DNA of 64,000 nucleotides from positions 2,666,001-2,730,000 of the forward strand of contig CP117875.1 in assembly GCA_028736075.1 (NCBI GenBank), written 5' to 3'. The notes beneath the pieces are model-generated. The model was not told the DNA's origin and ran no database searches. It saw only the letters and a program-made list of their open reading frames with translations. Every line of letters starts with the position of its first letter. Position 1 is the stretch's first letter. Positions 40,241 through 48,295 of the stretch are shown in pieces. Source of the DNA: Chryseobacterium sp. KACC 21268. GTDB taxonomy: Bacteria > Bacteroidota > Bacteroidia > Flavobacteriales > Weeksellaceae. A program made the position numbers and the translations under genes.

Positions 40241-41185
40241 TTACTTGGTTTTTCCAGTACTGCTGAAATTTACAGGAATCCATTTGTAGCAATTATTTGA
40301 TTTTCTTAATCTTCCAAAGCCTGGAAAAGGAATATGATCTGCTGCAATTAGATAATTTTCTGATGACGCTTCAGCATATATTTTTTTTCGCTGCTTAGCT
40401 GCTTTTGTTTTATCGAAATCAAATTCATTAGCCAGCGTTGGTGCGTGGAATTGGACTGCTGCAATATGAACCAAGTCGCCTAGAAAAACCATTTTCTCAC
40501 TGTTACTTTCCAAAACAAAGGCGCAGTGTCCAAAGGTATGTCCGTAATAAGCAACAGATTTGAGACCCGGGAAAAGTTCAAATTCTCCTTCAAATGTTTT
40601 AACACTTCCTTTTTTCAAATACGGCTTTAAAGTTAAAAAAGCTGGCCGATTTGAAGGATATCCCCGCGGTTCATCTTTATCCTGATTTTCGTGCTTTAAC
40701 CAAAAATCAATTTCTTTTTGATCTACATGTATTGTTGCATTTGGGAACTGTATTTTTCCATTAACCGTCAGACCTCCGGAATGATCCAGGTGAATGTGCG
40801 TTAATAATATATCTGTAATTTGTTCCGGATGATAGCCAGCATTTCCTAAGCTCTCCACTATATTTCCCGATGCAGAATCATTAAATAACGCACCTGCTCC
40901 TGTATCAACCAGAATAAGACGATTATTTGTCTTAATTAAATAAGCATTAATAGAAGTTTCAACAGGATTATTAATAAAAGATTCTTTCAATAAATCATCT
41001 ACCTGATGCTCATGCTCAGACTTTAATAATTGATTGGCATCCACAGGAACTGTTCCGTCCAAAAGTGCAGTTACAGCAAACTCTCCAACTTTGACTGTGT
41101 AGTAGCCTGCAGTATAATTTTTCTGTTGTGATGCCAAATTACAGTTCCACAATATGATCATTAAATACAAAACTCTGACATTCAT
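40241..41185 (-). CDS. Secreted metallo-beta-lactamase-fold hydrolase
   Basis: Zinc hydrolase of 314 residues with a signal peptide (MNVRVLYLMIILWNCNLASQ). Metal motifs: HIHLDHSGG near residues 129-137 (HxHxDH), HTFGHCAF near 218, GDLVH near 237 and AADHIPFPGFGR near 288. Family members include N-acyl-homoserine lactonases and other ring-opening hydrolases, but the fold alone does not name a substrate. It is divergent from the HxlR gene and may be its target. Confidence 0.9.
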   Translation of the reverse strand: MNVRVLYLMIILWNCNLASQQKNYTAGYYTVKVGEFAVTALLDGTVPVDANQLLKSEHEHQVDDLLKESFINNPVETSINAYLIKTNNRLILVDTGAGALFNDSASGNIVESLGNAGYHPEQITDILLTHIHLDHSGGLTVNGKIQFPNATIHVDQKEIDFWLKHENQDKDEPRGYPSNRPAFLTLKPYLKKGSVKTFEGEFELFPGLKSVAYYGHTFGHCAFVLESNSEKMVFLGDLVHIAAVQFHAPTLANEFDFDKTKAAKQRKKIYAEASSENYLIAADHIPFPGFGRLRKSNNCYKWIPVNFSSTGKTK

Positions 41186-41204
41186 TTTTTCTTTGTTTAT
41201 AAAT

Positions 41205-41212
41205 TAGTTTTG
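41205..41212 (+). promoter_or_regulatory. Candidate -7 element of the HxlR gene
   Basis: TAGTTTTG, an exact TAnnTTTG, lies 73 bases before the ATG at 41286. A divergent TACTTTTG element for the metallo-hydrolase gene lies at 41269-41276 on the minus strand, so the promoters would overlap. Confidence 0.4.
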
Positions 41213-41248
41213 CAAAGAGACTGTAATTAGTTTATTTTTACAACCATT

Positions 41249-41267
41249 GTTGCCTATTACTGGTAAC
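41249..41267. promoter_or_regulatory. Candidate HxlR operator
   Basis: GTTGCC-TATTACT-GGTAAC is a dyad with one mismatch in the arms, placed between the divergent metallo-hydrolase and HxlR genes. HxlR regulators bind such short dyads in the divergent gap and control both genes. Confidence 0.45.
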
Positions 41268-41285
41268 GCAAAAGTAACCACAAAA

Positions 41286-41633
41286 ATGAAAAAAGATTTT
41301 TTCACCTGCAGCAATTGTCCGATGACTAGAACTATGGCAACGATTGGCTCCAAATGGAAACCAATCATCATCTACGCATTGGGCGCTCGCACACTTCGTT
41401 TCGGACAGATCCACGTGCGTATTGATATTATTTCAAAGAAAGTTTTGACAGATCAGCTGAAAGAACTTGAGCAGGACGGCATTCTCATTCGTACAGTTTT
41501 TAAAGAAATTCCGCCAAGAGTAGAATATCATCTGACAGAAAAAGGTTTGGAACTTCTTCCAATTCTAAATATGATGACTTTGTGGAACAGCAAATACTCG
41601 GAAACAGAAAGTAAAACTGAAATAGAATCATAG
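41286..41633 (+). CDS. HxlR-family transcription regulator
   Basis: Winged-helix regulator of 115 residues. ATG at 41286 gives MKKDFFTCSNCPMTRTMATI, with the family's GSKWKPIIIYALG near residues 21-33 and the wing RVEYHLTEKGLELLPIL. The earlier in-frame start at 41247 would place the start inside the operator, so it is rejected. Cys8 and Cys11 in the N-terminal helix are where redox- or electrophile-sensing HxlR proteins hold reactive cysteines. It is followed by an SMR transporter, a classical regulator-transporter pair. Confidence 0.88.
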   Translation: MKKDFFTCSNCPMTRTMATIGSKWKPIIIYALGARTLRFGQIHVRIDIISKKVLTDQLKELEQDGILIRTVFKEIPPRVEYHLTEKGLELLPILNMMTLWNSKYSETESKTEIES

Positions 41634-41671
41634 CCTTTAACCTTACTACCAAAATAATTAAATTTAAAAAA

Positions 41672-42001
41672 ATGAAATATCTGTTTTTAGGACTGGCAAT
41701 CTGCCTGGAAGTTTTTGGAACAAGTTGTTTGAGCAGATCAGAAAACTTCACAAAACTGTGGCCCAGTCTCCTCACCATTATTGCATTCACGGGTTGTTTT
41801 TATTTCTTTTCGCACGCTATCCGGGAGATTCCGCTAGGTATTGCTTATGCGATCTGGGCTGGTTTGGGAATTGTTTTGACGGCCTTGGTTTCTGTTTTCT
41901 TTTTCAAACAAAAATTAGATTTACCGGCGTTCCTTGGAATAGGAATTATCATCTTTGGTGTTCTTGTGATCAATTTATTTTCAAAGTCATCCACACATTA
42001 G
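41672..42001 (+). CDS. SMR-family multidrug transporter (EmrE-like)
   Basis: Four-helix exporter of 109 residues. KYLFLGLAICLEVFGTSCLS holds the membrane Glu at position 13, and IPLGIAYAIWAGLGIVLTAL is the EmrE-type third helix. It exchanges protons for lipophilic cations or quaternary ammonium compounds. It lies 38 bases after the HxlR gene and is probably co-transcribed. The second SMR gene of the window is 1.8 kb away (39518), so they are not an obvious adjacent heterodimer pair. Confidence 0.9.
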   Translation: MKYLFLGLAICLEVFGTSCLSRSENFTKLWPSLLTIIAFTGCFYFFSHAIREIPLGIAYAIWAGLGIVLTALVSVFFFKQKLDLPAFLGIGIIIFGVLVINLFSKSSTH

Positions 42002-42073
42002 AAGAACTAAGTTTTTCTGTTTCAAGAATTTTGATATTTCATCTATATTTACAAATACAAAGCATTTCAACTG

Positions 42074-42661
42074 ATGAATCAGAAACCTACGGAAATATTA
42101 GAAACTTTCTACCCCGAAACGCCAGAGCAATGGCGAGACTGGCTCCGGGAAAATCACACGCGTGAGAAAGGAATTTGGCTTCTGCAGTACAACAAGAAAT
42201 CTGGTAAACCATCGATTAGCTGGAGTGACGCCGTGGATGAGGCTCTTTGCTATGGGTGGATAGACAGCCTCAAGAAAAAACTGAGTGAAGAATCCTCCAT
42301 CCAATATTTCGGGAAACGAAAACCCAAAAGCACCTGGTCCAAAATTAATAAACAAAAAATCGAAAAACTTACCTCCGAAAACCGAATGTGCCAAGCTGGA
42401 CTAGACATCATCATTATTGCAAAAGATAATGGCTCTTGGGAAATACTGGACAGTGTCGAAGAACTTCTGGTCCCAGAAGATCTTATGCTGGAACTTTCCA
42501 TCCGAGCAGGTGCCGCCGACTTTTTCCATAGCCTGAGCAATTCTGCAAAGAAGATGATGCTGCAATGGCTCGTCCTGGCAAAAAGACCGGAAACCAGGCA
42601 AAAGAGAATTATGGAGATTGCAGAAGCAGCAGAAAAGAAGATGAAACCAAAACAGTTTTGA
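42074..42661 (+). CDS. YdeI/OmpD-associated family protein
   Basis: Protein of 195 residues: the YdeI domain N terminus EQWRDWLRENHTREKGIWLL, WSDAVDEALCYGWIDSLKKK near residues 56-75, and QYFGKRKPKSTWSKINKQKI near 83-102. Family members are linked with antibiotic-related or bacteriocin-protection functions, without a known reaction. Cytoplasmic. It follows the SMR gene and ends before a lipoprotein gene. Confidence 0.86.
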   Translation: MNQKPTEILETFYPETPEQWRDWLRENHTREKGIWLLQYNKKSGKPSISWSDAVDEALCYGWIDSLKKKLSEESSIQYFGKRKPKSTWSKINKQKIEKLTSENRMCQAGLDIIIIAKDNGSWEILDSVEELLVPEDLMLELSIRAGAADFFHSLSNSAKKMMLQWLVLAKRPETRQKRIMEIAEAAEKKMKPKQF

Positions 42662-42732
42662 TACAGCAATTGCGAAATAGTTCCGGATTATTTATATTTA
42701 ACAAAAATTCAGAAATCTAAAAATCTTTAACT

Positions 42733-43254
42733 ATGAAAAAACTAAAACCATTCGTATTTATTTTATTCGCACTGGCACTTGTGAGTTGCGGTACCAGCAG
42801 CAATTATACTCAGAATACACTTAACAAAGAGTTCTACAACGGCAAAACAATTTACTTTATGTACGGTTATGAAAGTAAGAATTTCGTTAGCTACAAAGGA
42901 ATGCACGCCTCTGTTTTGGGTCCGGATCTCCCACCCGATGTAAAACAGGTTTTCAAACAATCTATTGACGAGCTTGCAGTAGAAACTAAACTAAATCTAA
43001 AAGTTGTAGACAATCTAGACAATATCAATGATCCATCTGGAGTCCTGGTGTATGCCAAAATTAACGAAATCATCTGGTCATTTGGATTATCAGTGGCCAC
43101 TATGAAAACCGATGTTGCGTACACCGTCAAACCAAATGATAAAGTGTACTCTACCACCGGCATTCGCAAAAGTGGTGGCGGCGACCCAAGCAACAATGTC
43201 AGAAAATCTCTGAAAGATGCCAACTACAAATTTCTGAAAGAACTGGAGAAATAA
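42733..43254 (+). CDS. Hypothetical lipoprotein, 173 residues
   Basis: Unrecognised. Lipoprotein signal ALALVSCGTSSN with Cys19 the likely lipidated residue. The remainder contains a LPPDVKQVFKQSIDELAVET helix and DPSGVLVYAKINEIIWSFGL strand region, suggestive of a small envelope domain; no known motif. Monocistronic by its neighbours' spacing. Confidence 0.7.
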   Translation: MKKLKPFVFILFALALVSCGTSSNYTQNTLNKEFYNGKTIYFMYGYESKNFVSYKGMHASVLGPDLPPDVKQVFKQSIDELAVETKLNLKVVDNLDNINDPSGVLVYAKINEIIWSFGLSVATMKTDVAYTVKPNDKVYSTTGIRKSGGGDPSNNVRKSLKDANYKFLKELEK

Positions 43255-43447
43255 GTTTTATAATATGCCTTACAATTATTTGCGACACAGCTTTAATCTA
43301 TTGTTCATAGCAACCCAAATCTTATTGTTAAATTAACGATATGAATAAAACTAAATCGCTATTGCTTCGATTCCAAAGAAGGCAACAATTAATCAACGAA
43401 ATTGGACAGAAAGAAATTTAATCTGATCCACCACATATCTAAAAAAA

Positions 43448-43475
43448 GAAACCTCTCAATTACTTGAGAGGTTTC
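43448..43475. terminator. Two-way terminator downstream of the OmpA gene
   Basis: GAAACCTCTCAA-TTAC-TTGAGAGGTTTC: a perfect 12-base stem with a four-base loop, followed by T-runs on the minus side (AAAAAAA on plus). Ends the leftward ompA gene and any rightward transcript from 42733. The 297 bases at 43255-43551 hold no credible gene otherwise. Confidence 0.85.
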
Positions 43476-43551
43476 TTTATATTATCAACTATTATTCATT
43501 CAAAAAAAAGACTGCCACGAATGACAGCCTCCGAATATAGAATTGTAAAAT

Positions 43552-44982
43552 TTATTTTGCTTTAAAATACACTCTTCTATTAGCTTTGTTTTTCCATTCA
43601 GGACATTTTGAAGCAGGATCACATTCTGGATATTTCAGATCCGTTTTTCCATTTCCGATGGCATCCAATTTTGAAGAGCTTGCGCCATTCGTAATTAAAT
43701 ATTGTTTTACATTGTCCGCTCTTCTTTGAGAAAGTGCTTGGTTATAAGCCTCTGTTCCTCTCGTATCAGTTGCTCCTACAACAGTGTAAGAACCACTGGT
43801 AGAATTGATGTAACTGATGGCGCTGTTAAGAATCGGCGTGTTGTTTGGCAAGATTCTGTCTGAGTTAAGATCGAATTCGATTGCACTCATTGCAGTTTCG
43901 TCAGATGATACCATACCATTGTCTGAATTCGTTACAGGACAACCATTGTTTTCTACCGGACCTGGAACTGTTACACATTTATCATTAAGATCGATTACAC
44001 CATCCATATCAACGTCCAATGCTACACCTGCACCATCCACTCTAGCACCTGCCGGAGTATCAAGCTGTCTGTCCCAGTCGTCGCAAACTCCATCATTGTC
44101 AGCATCTCCTGTTTTACACAATTTGATGTTATCGATTTTTGTTTCAAGTTCGTCAATTTTTGTGTAAGCCTCATCCAATGGGTCATGCCACATTAGGTTT
44201 GGTCTGTTTTTGCCCAAGTTGATGGTAAGACCCAACGTCGGGTTGAAGAAATTATCAGAAGTATGAGAACTGATTCTGTTTACAGCACTGTATTGATCAC
44301 TTCCACCACCGTCAAATGCTTCGTCTCCGGTTACAACGTACATTACTCTACCTTCGATATCAACTCTATTACTGATTTTATATTTCAAACCAACACCAGC
44401 CTGTCCGAATAGTGAGTTGAATTTAAATGGTTTGTTTTCTGTCATTAATCTTTGTCCAGTCTCATCTTTTTGGTAAGCTCTGTAAGCTAATACACCTACA
44501 CCAGCATATCCGTGGATTGCCCATCTGTAGTCTGCATTGCTGTCAACTCTCCTTAGAAGGTTTGAGAAATTGATGTCTCCCAAAAGTGAGATTGCATCAT
44601 ATTGTGTTCTTGCTCCAACTTGTAAAGAAGTTGATGCATTGGCAGGTGCTGCATCTTTAGTGTTGAAATAACCTTGTCTGGTCTCACCACGGTCATATTG
44701 TAACTTCAAACTGAATGAATGCGAAAGAGCCTTGTCTATACTGAAATAAGCTGAATAGCCTACAAGCGTGTTACCACTTTGGATAGATTTCAAATCTGCG
44801 TTTTGCATCAATGGAATACCACCACCAAATGAAACAGACCAGCTGTTGAATCTTGTAGAGTCTGATTTTAAAGTAGTTCTTTCAACAGAGTTAGTGTTTG
44901 TGGTTGTCTGCATCATTTCTTGCGAGAACATCACTGCCGGGCACGCCAAGGCCAACGACAAAATGGTTAATTTTGATTTCAT
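43552..44982 (-). CDS. OmpA-family outer-membrane protein
   Basis: Outer-membrane protein of 476 residues: signal peptide about 1-20, an N-terminal beta-barrel (about 40-265) rich in alternating strands, then a thrombospondin type-3-like Asp-rich linker (CKTGDADNDGVCDDWDRQLD, DVDMDGVIDLNDKCVTVPGP) and a C-terminal OmpA peptidoglycan-binding domain (IEFDLNSDRILPNNTPIL, VVGATDTRGTEAYNQALSQR, NVKQYLI). It anchors the outer membrane to the cell wall. Its promoter lies at 45012-45041 and its terminator at 43448-43475. Confidence 0.93.
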   Translation of the reverse strand: MKSKLTILSLALACPAVMFSQEMMQTTTNTNSVERTTLKSDSTRFNSWSVSFGGGIPLMQNADLKSIQSGNTLVGYSAYFSIDKALSHSFSLKLQYDRGETRQGYFNTKDAAPANASTSLQVGARTQYDAISLLGDINFSNLLRRVDSNADYRWAIHGYAGVGVLAYRAYQKDETGQRLMTENKPFKFNSLFGQAGVGLKYKISNRVDIEGRVMYVVTGDEAFDGGGSDQYSAVNRISSHTSDNFFNPTLGLTINLGKNRPNLMWHDPLDEAYTKIDELETKIDNIKLCKTGDADNDGVCDDWDRQLDTPAGARVDGAGVALDVDMDGVIDLNDKCVTVPGPVENNGCPVTNSDNGMVSSDETAMSAIEFDLNSDRILPNNTPILNSAISYINSTSGSYTVVGATDTRGTEAYNQALSQRRADNVKQYLITNGASSSKLDAIGNGKTDLKYPECDPASKCPEWKNKANRRVYFKAK

Positions 44983-45011
44983 AAAATATAATTTTAAATT
45001 GTTTTACTTAT

Positions 45012-45041
45012 TAAATGTATAATTGGAATAATTACACCAAA
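45012..45041 (-). promoter_or_regulatory. Promoter of the OmpA gene
   Basis: On the minus strand TTTG (45038-45041), an 18-base spacer and TACATTTA (45012-45019), close to the Bacteroidota promoter. The ATG follows about 30 bases later. The rest of the 320-base gap (45042-45208) has no feature I can name. Confidence 0.55.
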
Positions 45042-45208
45042 TCACTTTGAACATGCATTCCTAAGGTGATTCGCATTCCACTATCCAATTACCATACCAA
45101 TAAAAATAAATCGCTATTATTTATAATTATTCAAAACATAACAACTCCTAATTTTATAAACTAAACTGACAGAAAATTAATCTGTTAGACGGATGTAATC
45201 AAGACATA

Positions 45209-45240
45209 AAAAAACCTCTCAAAAAATTGAAAGGTTTTTT
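45209..45240 (-). terminator. Terminator of gcvP
   Basis: AAAAAACCTCTCAA and TTGAAAGGTTTTTT pair with one mismatch across a four-base loop; in the gcvP direction a T-run follows. Its CCTCTCAA arm repeats the stem sequence of the ompA terminator. Confidence 0.8.
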
Positions 45241-45302
45241 TATTGATTATTTGAATATAAACTTTAGAGTTAAATCCAAGTTCTAAAGTCTAATTTCTGC
45301 TA

Positions 45303-48161
45303 TTACATATAAGCTTCGATCGGCTCACAAGTACAGATCAAGTTTCTGTCGCCATAAGCTTCATCAATTCTCGCAACCGTAGCAAAGAATTTATGCGTTC
45401 TCACCCAATCCAATGGATAAGCGGCCTTCTCTCTTCCATAAGGCTTGTCCCAAGAATCTGAGATCACCAACTGCTCGGTGTGAGGTGCGTTTTTCAAAAC
45501 ATTGTTTTCTCTGTCTGCATCGCCGTTTGCAATCTCGTCAATTTCTTTTTTGATGTTGATCAATGCTTCTGCGAATCTGTCAATCTCATCTTTGTTTTCA
45601 GACTCGGTTGGTTCGATCATTAATGTTCCAGCTACCGGGAAACTCACTGTTGGTGCGTGGAAGCCATAATCCATCAAACGTTTTGCAATATCAGCTACCT
45701 CAATTCCCAAAGTTTTGAACTGACGGAAATCCACGATACATTCGTGTGCTACTCTGCCTTTGTCGTTCGCATAAAGGATTGGGAAGTGCTCAGCTAGAAT
45801 TTCTTTCAAATAATTAGCATTTAGGATTGCGTGCTCCGTTGCTTTTTTCAAACCTGAAGTTCCCAACATTTTGATGTAAGCGTAAGAGATATTCAAAATC
45901 AATCCGGAACCATAAGGTGCTGCAGAGATTCCTTCAATCGCTTCTTTCCCACCGATTGAGATATTCGCATTGGTTGGTAGGAATGGAACCAAATGCTCCG
46001 CCACACAGATTGGACCAACACCAGGACCACCGCCACCGTGAGGAATTGCGAAAGTTTTGTGAAGATTCAGGTGACAAACGTCTGCCCCGATATTTCCTGG
46101 ACTTGTAAATCCAACCTGCGCATTCATATTCGCACCATCCATATAGACTTGTCCGCCGTGTTCGTGCGTCAGTTTTGTAATTTCCTTGATATTCGCATCG
46201 AAAAATCCGTAAGTAGACGGATAAGTAATCATGATGCAAGAAAGATTTTCAGAATGCAATTCCGTTTTTGCTTTGAAATCTTTAAAATCAATTTCTCCAT
46301 TTTCAAGATTTTTTACGACTACGATCTTCATTCCTGCCATCGCTGCAGAAGCCGGATTGGTTCCGTGCGCAGATTGTGGAATGAGAACGATATTTCTGTA
46401 GCCTTCGCCTCTGTTTTTATGATATTCTCTGATGACCATTAGTCCGGCATATTCGCCTTGCGCACCAGAGTTTGGTTGAAGGGAAGTTCCAGCGAAACCA
46501 GTAATTTCAGCAAGGTCTTTCTCCAATTCTTTGATCATTTCCTGATAACCACCAGCCTGATCTGTTGGTACAAATGGGTGAACACTTCCCCATTCTCCCC
46601 AAGATAGAGGGATCATTTGAGTTGCAGCGTTCAATTTCATTGTACAAGAACCAAGTGAAATCATAGAATGTGTCAAAGACAAATCTTTTCTTTCCAGACG
46701 TTTGATGTAACGCATCAATTCTGTCTCAGTATGGTATTTGTTGAAAACTTCTTCTTCAAGGATTTTATCTTCTCTCAACAATTCAGCTGGGATAGAATAT
46801 TCTTCTTTCAAAGTCACTTTGTAACCTTGTTTCCCTTTGAACTGAGCAAAAGCTTCGATCAAATGGTTGAGTTTGTCAACTGTCGTTGTTTCGTTGATGG
46901 AAATACTGATAATGCCCTGAGAGAAATAGTTAAGATTGATTTTCTGATCTCTCATTTTCATTCTCAAAGATGATTTCTCTTCCTCGTGCAATCTGAATTT
47001 AACGGTATCAAAAACTGGCTCGTCTACAATATCATAACCTAGAACTTTCAGCGCATCGCCCAAAGCATTGGTTTTATAATGGATCTGGTCAGCAATAAAA
47101 TTCAAACCTTTAGGTCCGTGATAAACAGCATACATACCAGCCATTACTGCAAGAAGCACTTGAGCTGTACAGATGTTGGAAGTCGCTCTTTCTCTCTTTA
47201 TGTGTTGCTCTCTGGTTTGAAGTGCCATTCTCAACGCACGTTTACCGTACATATCTTGCGAAACCCCGATAATTCTTCCTGGAATATCTCTTTTATAATC
47301 TTCCTTACAAGTGAAGAACGCTGCGTGAGGACCACCATAACCCATTGGAATCCCAAATCTTTGGGAAGTTCCAACCGCACAATCTGCGCCCATATCAGCT
47401 GGAGATTTCAGCTTTACCAAAGCCATTGGATCACAAGCAACAACTACCTGAAGATTGAATTCTTTATAGTAAGTGATATTTTCTGTGTAATCTAAAACGA
47501 TTCCATTCTTCCCTGGATATTGCAATAGAACACCGTAGTAAGAATCATTGAACTGATGGTTGCTATGATTTCCTACAATAATATCAATTCCAAGACCTTC
47601 CGCTTTTGTTTTAAGAACAGAAACTGTTTGTGGAAGAACTAGATCTGAGATGAAAAACTTAGTTGCATTGGCTTTTTTTTGATCCTTTGTTCTATTGTTG
47701 AAGAACATATGCATTGCTTCTGCAGCAGCGGTAGATTCGTCAAGAAGAGAGGCATTTGCCAACGGAAAACCAGTTAAATCAGAAACTACAGTTTGGAAAT
47801 TCAACAAAGCTTCTAATCTTCCCTGTGCAATCTCTGCCTGGTAAGGCGTGTAAGCGGTGTACCAGCTTGGATTCTCCAGGATATTTCTCTGGATTGGAGA
47901 AGGCAAAATGGTATTGTGGTATCCAAAACCGATATAGTTGTCGAAATTCAGATTTTTAGATGCCAACTCTTTGGAATGTAATAGCATCTCATACTCCGAA
48001 AGTGGCTCCGAGATGTCCAGATCTTTCTCCAGTCTGATGGCATCCGGAATGGTTTGCGAGATCAGTTCTTCAATACTCGCTGCTCCTACTTTCTTTAGCA
48101 TTTCCGCTTTTTCAGACTCATTAAGGCTGATGTGGCGATTTACGAATTGTTGTGTATTCAT
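45303..48161 (-). CDS. gcvP: Glycine dehydrogenase (decarboxylating), P protein of the glycine cleavage system
   Basis: Pyridoxal-phosphate enzyme of 952 residues, full length as a single chain (both the N- and C-terminal halves in one gene). It decarboxylates glycine and passes the aminomethyl group to lipoylated H protein. Motifs: MGADCAVGTSQRFGIPMGYG and GGPHAAFFTCKEDYKRDIPG in the N-terminal half, TSLQPNSGAQGEYAGLMVIR, and the PLP-binding DVCHLNLHKTFAIPHGGGGP near residue 700. The T and H genes are not adjacent. Monocistronic by spacing. Confidence 0.97.
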   Translation of the reverse strand: MNTQQFVNRHISLNESEKAEMLKKVGAASIEELISQTIPDAIRLEKDLDISEPLSEYEMLLHSKELASKNLNFDNYIGFGYHNTILPSPIQRNILENPSWYTAYTPYQAEIAQGRLEALLNFQTVVSDLTGFPLANASLLDESTAAAEAMHMFFNNRTKDQKKANATKFFISDLVLPQTVSVLKTKAEGLGIDIIVGNHSNHQFNDSYYGVLLQYPGKNGIVLDYTENITYYKEFNLQVVVACDPMALVKLKSPADMGADCAVGTSQRFGIPMGYGGPHAAFFTCKEDYKRDIPGRIIGVSQDMYGKRALRMALQTREQHIKRERATSNICTAQVLLAVMAGMYAVYHGPKGLNFIADQIHYKTNALGDALKVLGYDIVDEPVFDTVKFRLHEEEKSSLRMKMRDQKINLNYFSQGIISISINETTTVDKLNHLIEAFAQFKGKQGYKVTLKEEYSIPAELLREDKILEEEVFNKYHTETELMRYIKRLERKDLSLTHSMISLGSCTMKLNAATQMIPLSWGEWGSVHPFVPTDQAGGYQEMIKELEKDLAEITGFAGTSLQPNSGAQGEYAGLMVIREYHKNRGEGYRNIVLIPQSAHGTNPASAAMAGMKIVVVKNLENGEIDFKDFKAKTELHSENLSCIMITYPSTYGFFDANIKEITKLTHEHGGQVYMDGANMNAQVGFTSPGNIGADVCHLNLHKTFAIPHGGGGPGVGPICVAEHLVPFLPTNANISIGGKEAIEGISAAPYGSGLILNISYAYIKMLGTSGLKKATEHAILNANYLKEILAEHFPILYANDKGRVAHECIVDFRQFKTLGIEVADIAKRLMDYGFHAPTVSFPVAGTLMIEPTESENKDEIDRFAEALINIKKEIDEIANGDADRENNVLKNAPHTEQLVISDSWDKPYGREKAAYPLDWVRTHKFFATVARIDEAYGDRNLICTCEPIEAYM

Positions 48162-48295
48162 TTATAAAACTTCAAATTAGATTCTTATTATAAGGCTTGT
48201 AAATTTAATCAATTCTAAAAATATTTGTGACGTCAAGAATTTGATAAAAACTATCGTAACAATATTATTTATTACACAGGATTTACTTTTTGATC

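Noticed and set aside
43341-43421. 27-codon ORF starting MNKTKSLLLRFQ in the gap after the 42733 gene
   Set aside because: Too short to separate from chance in AT-rich DNA, with no promoter element or clear ribosome-binding site. Kept as a possible small peptide only.
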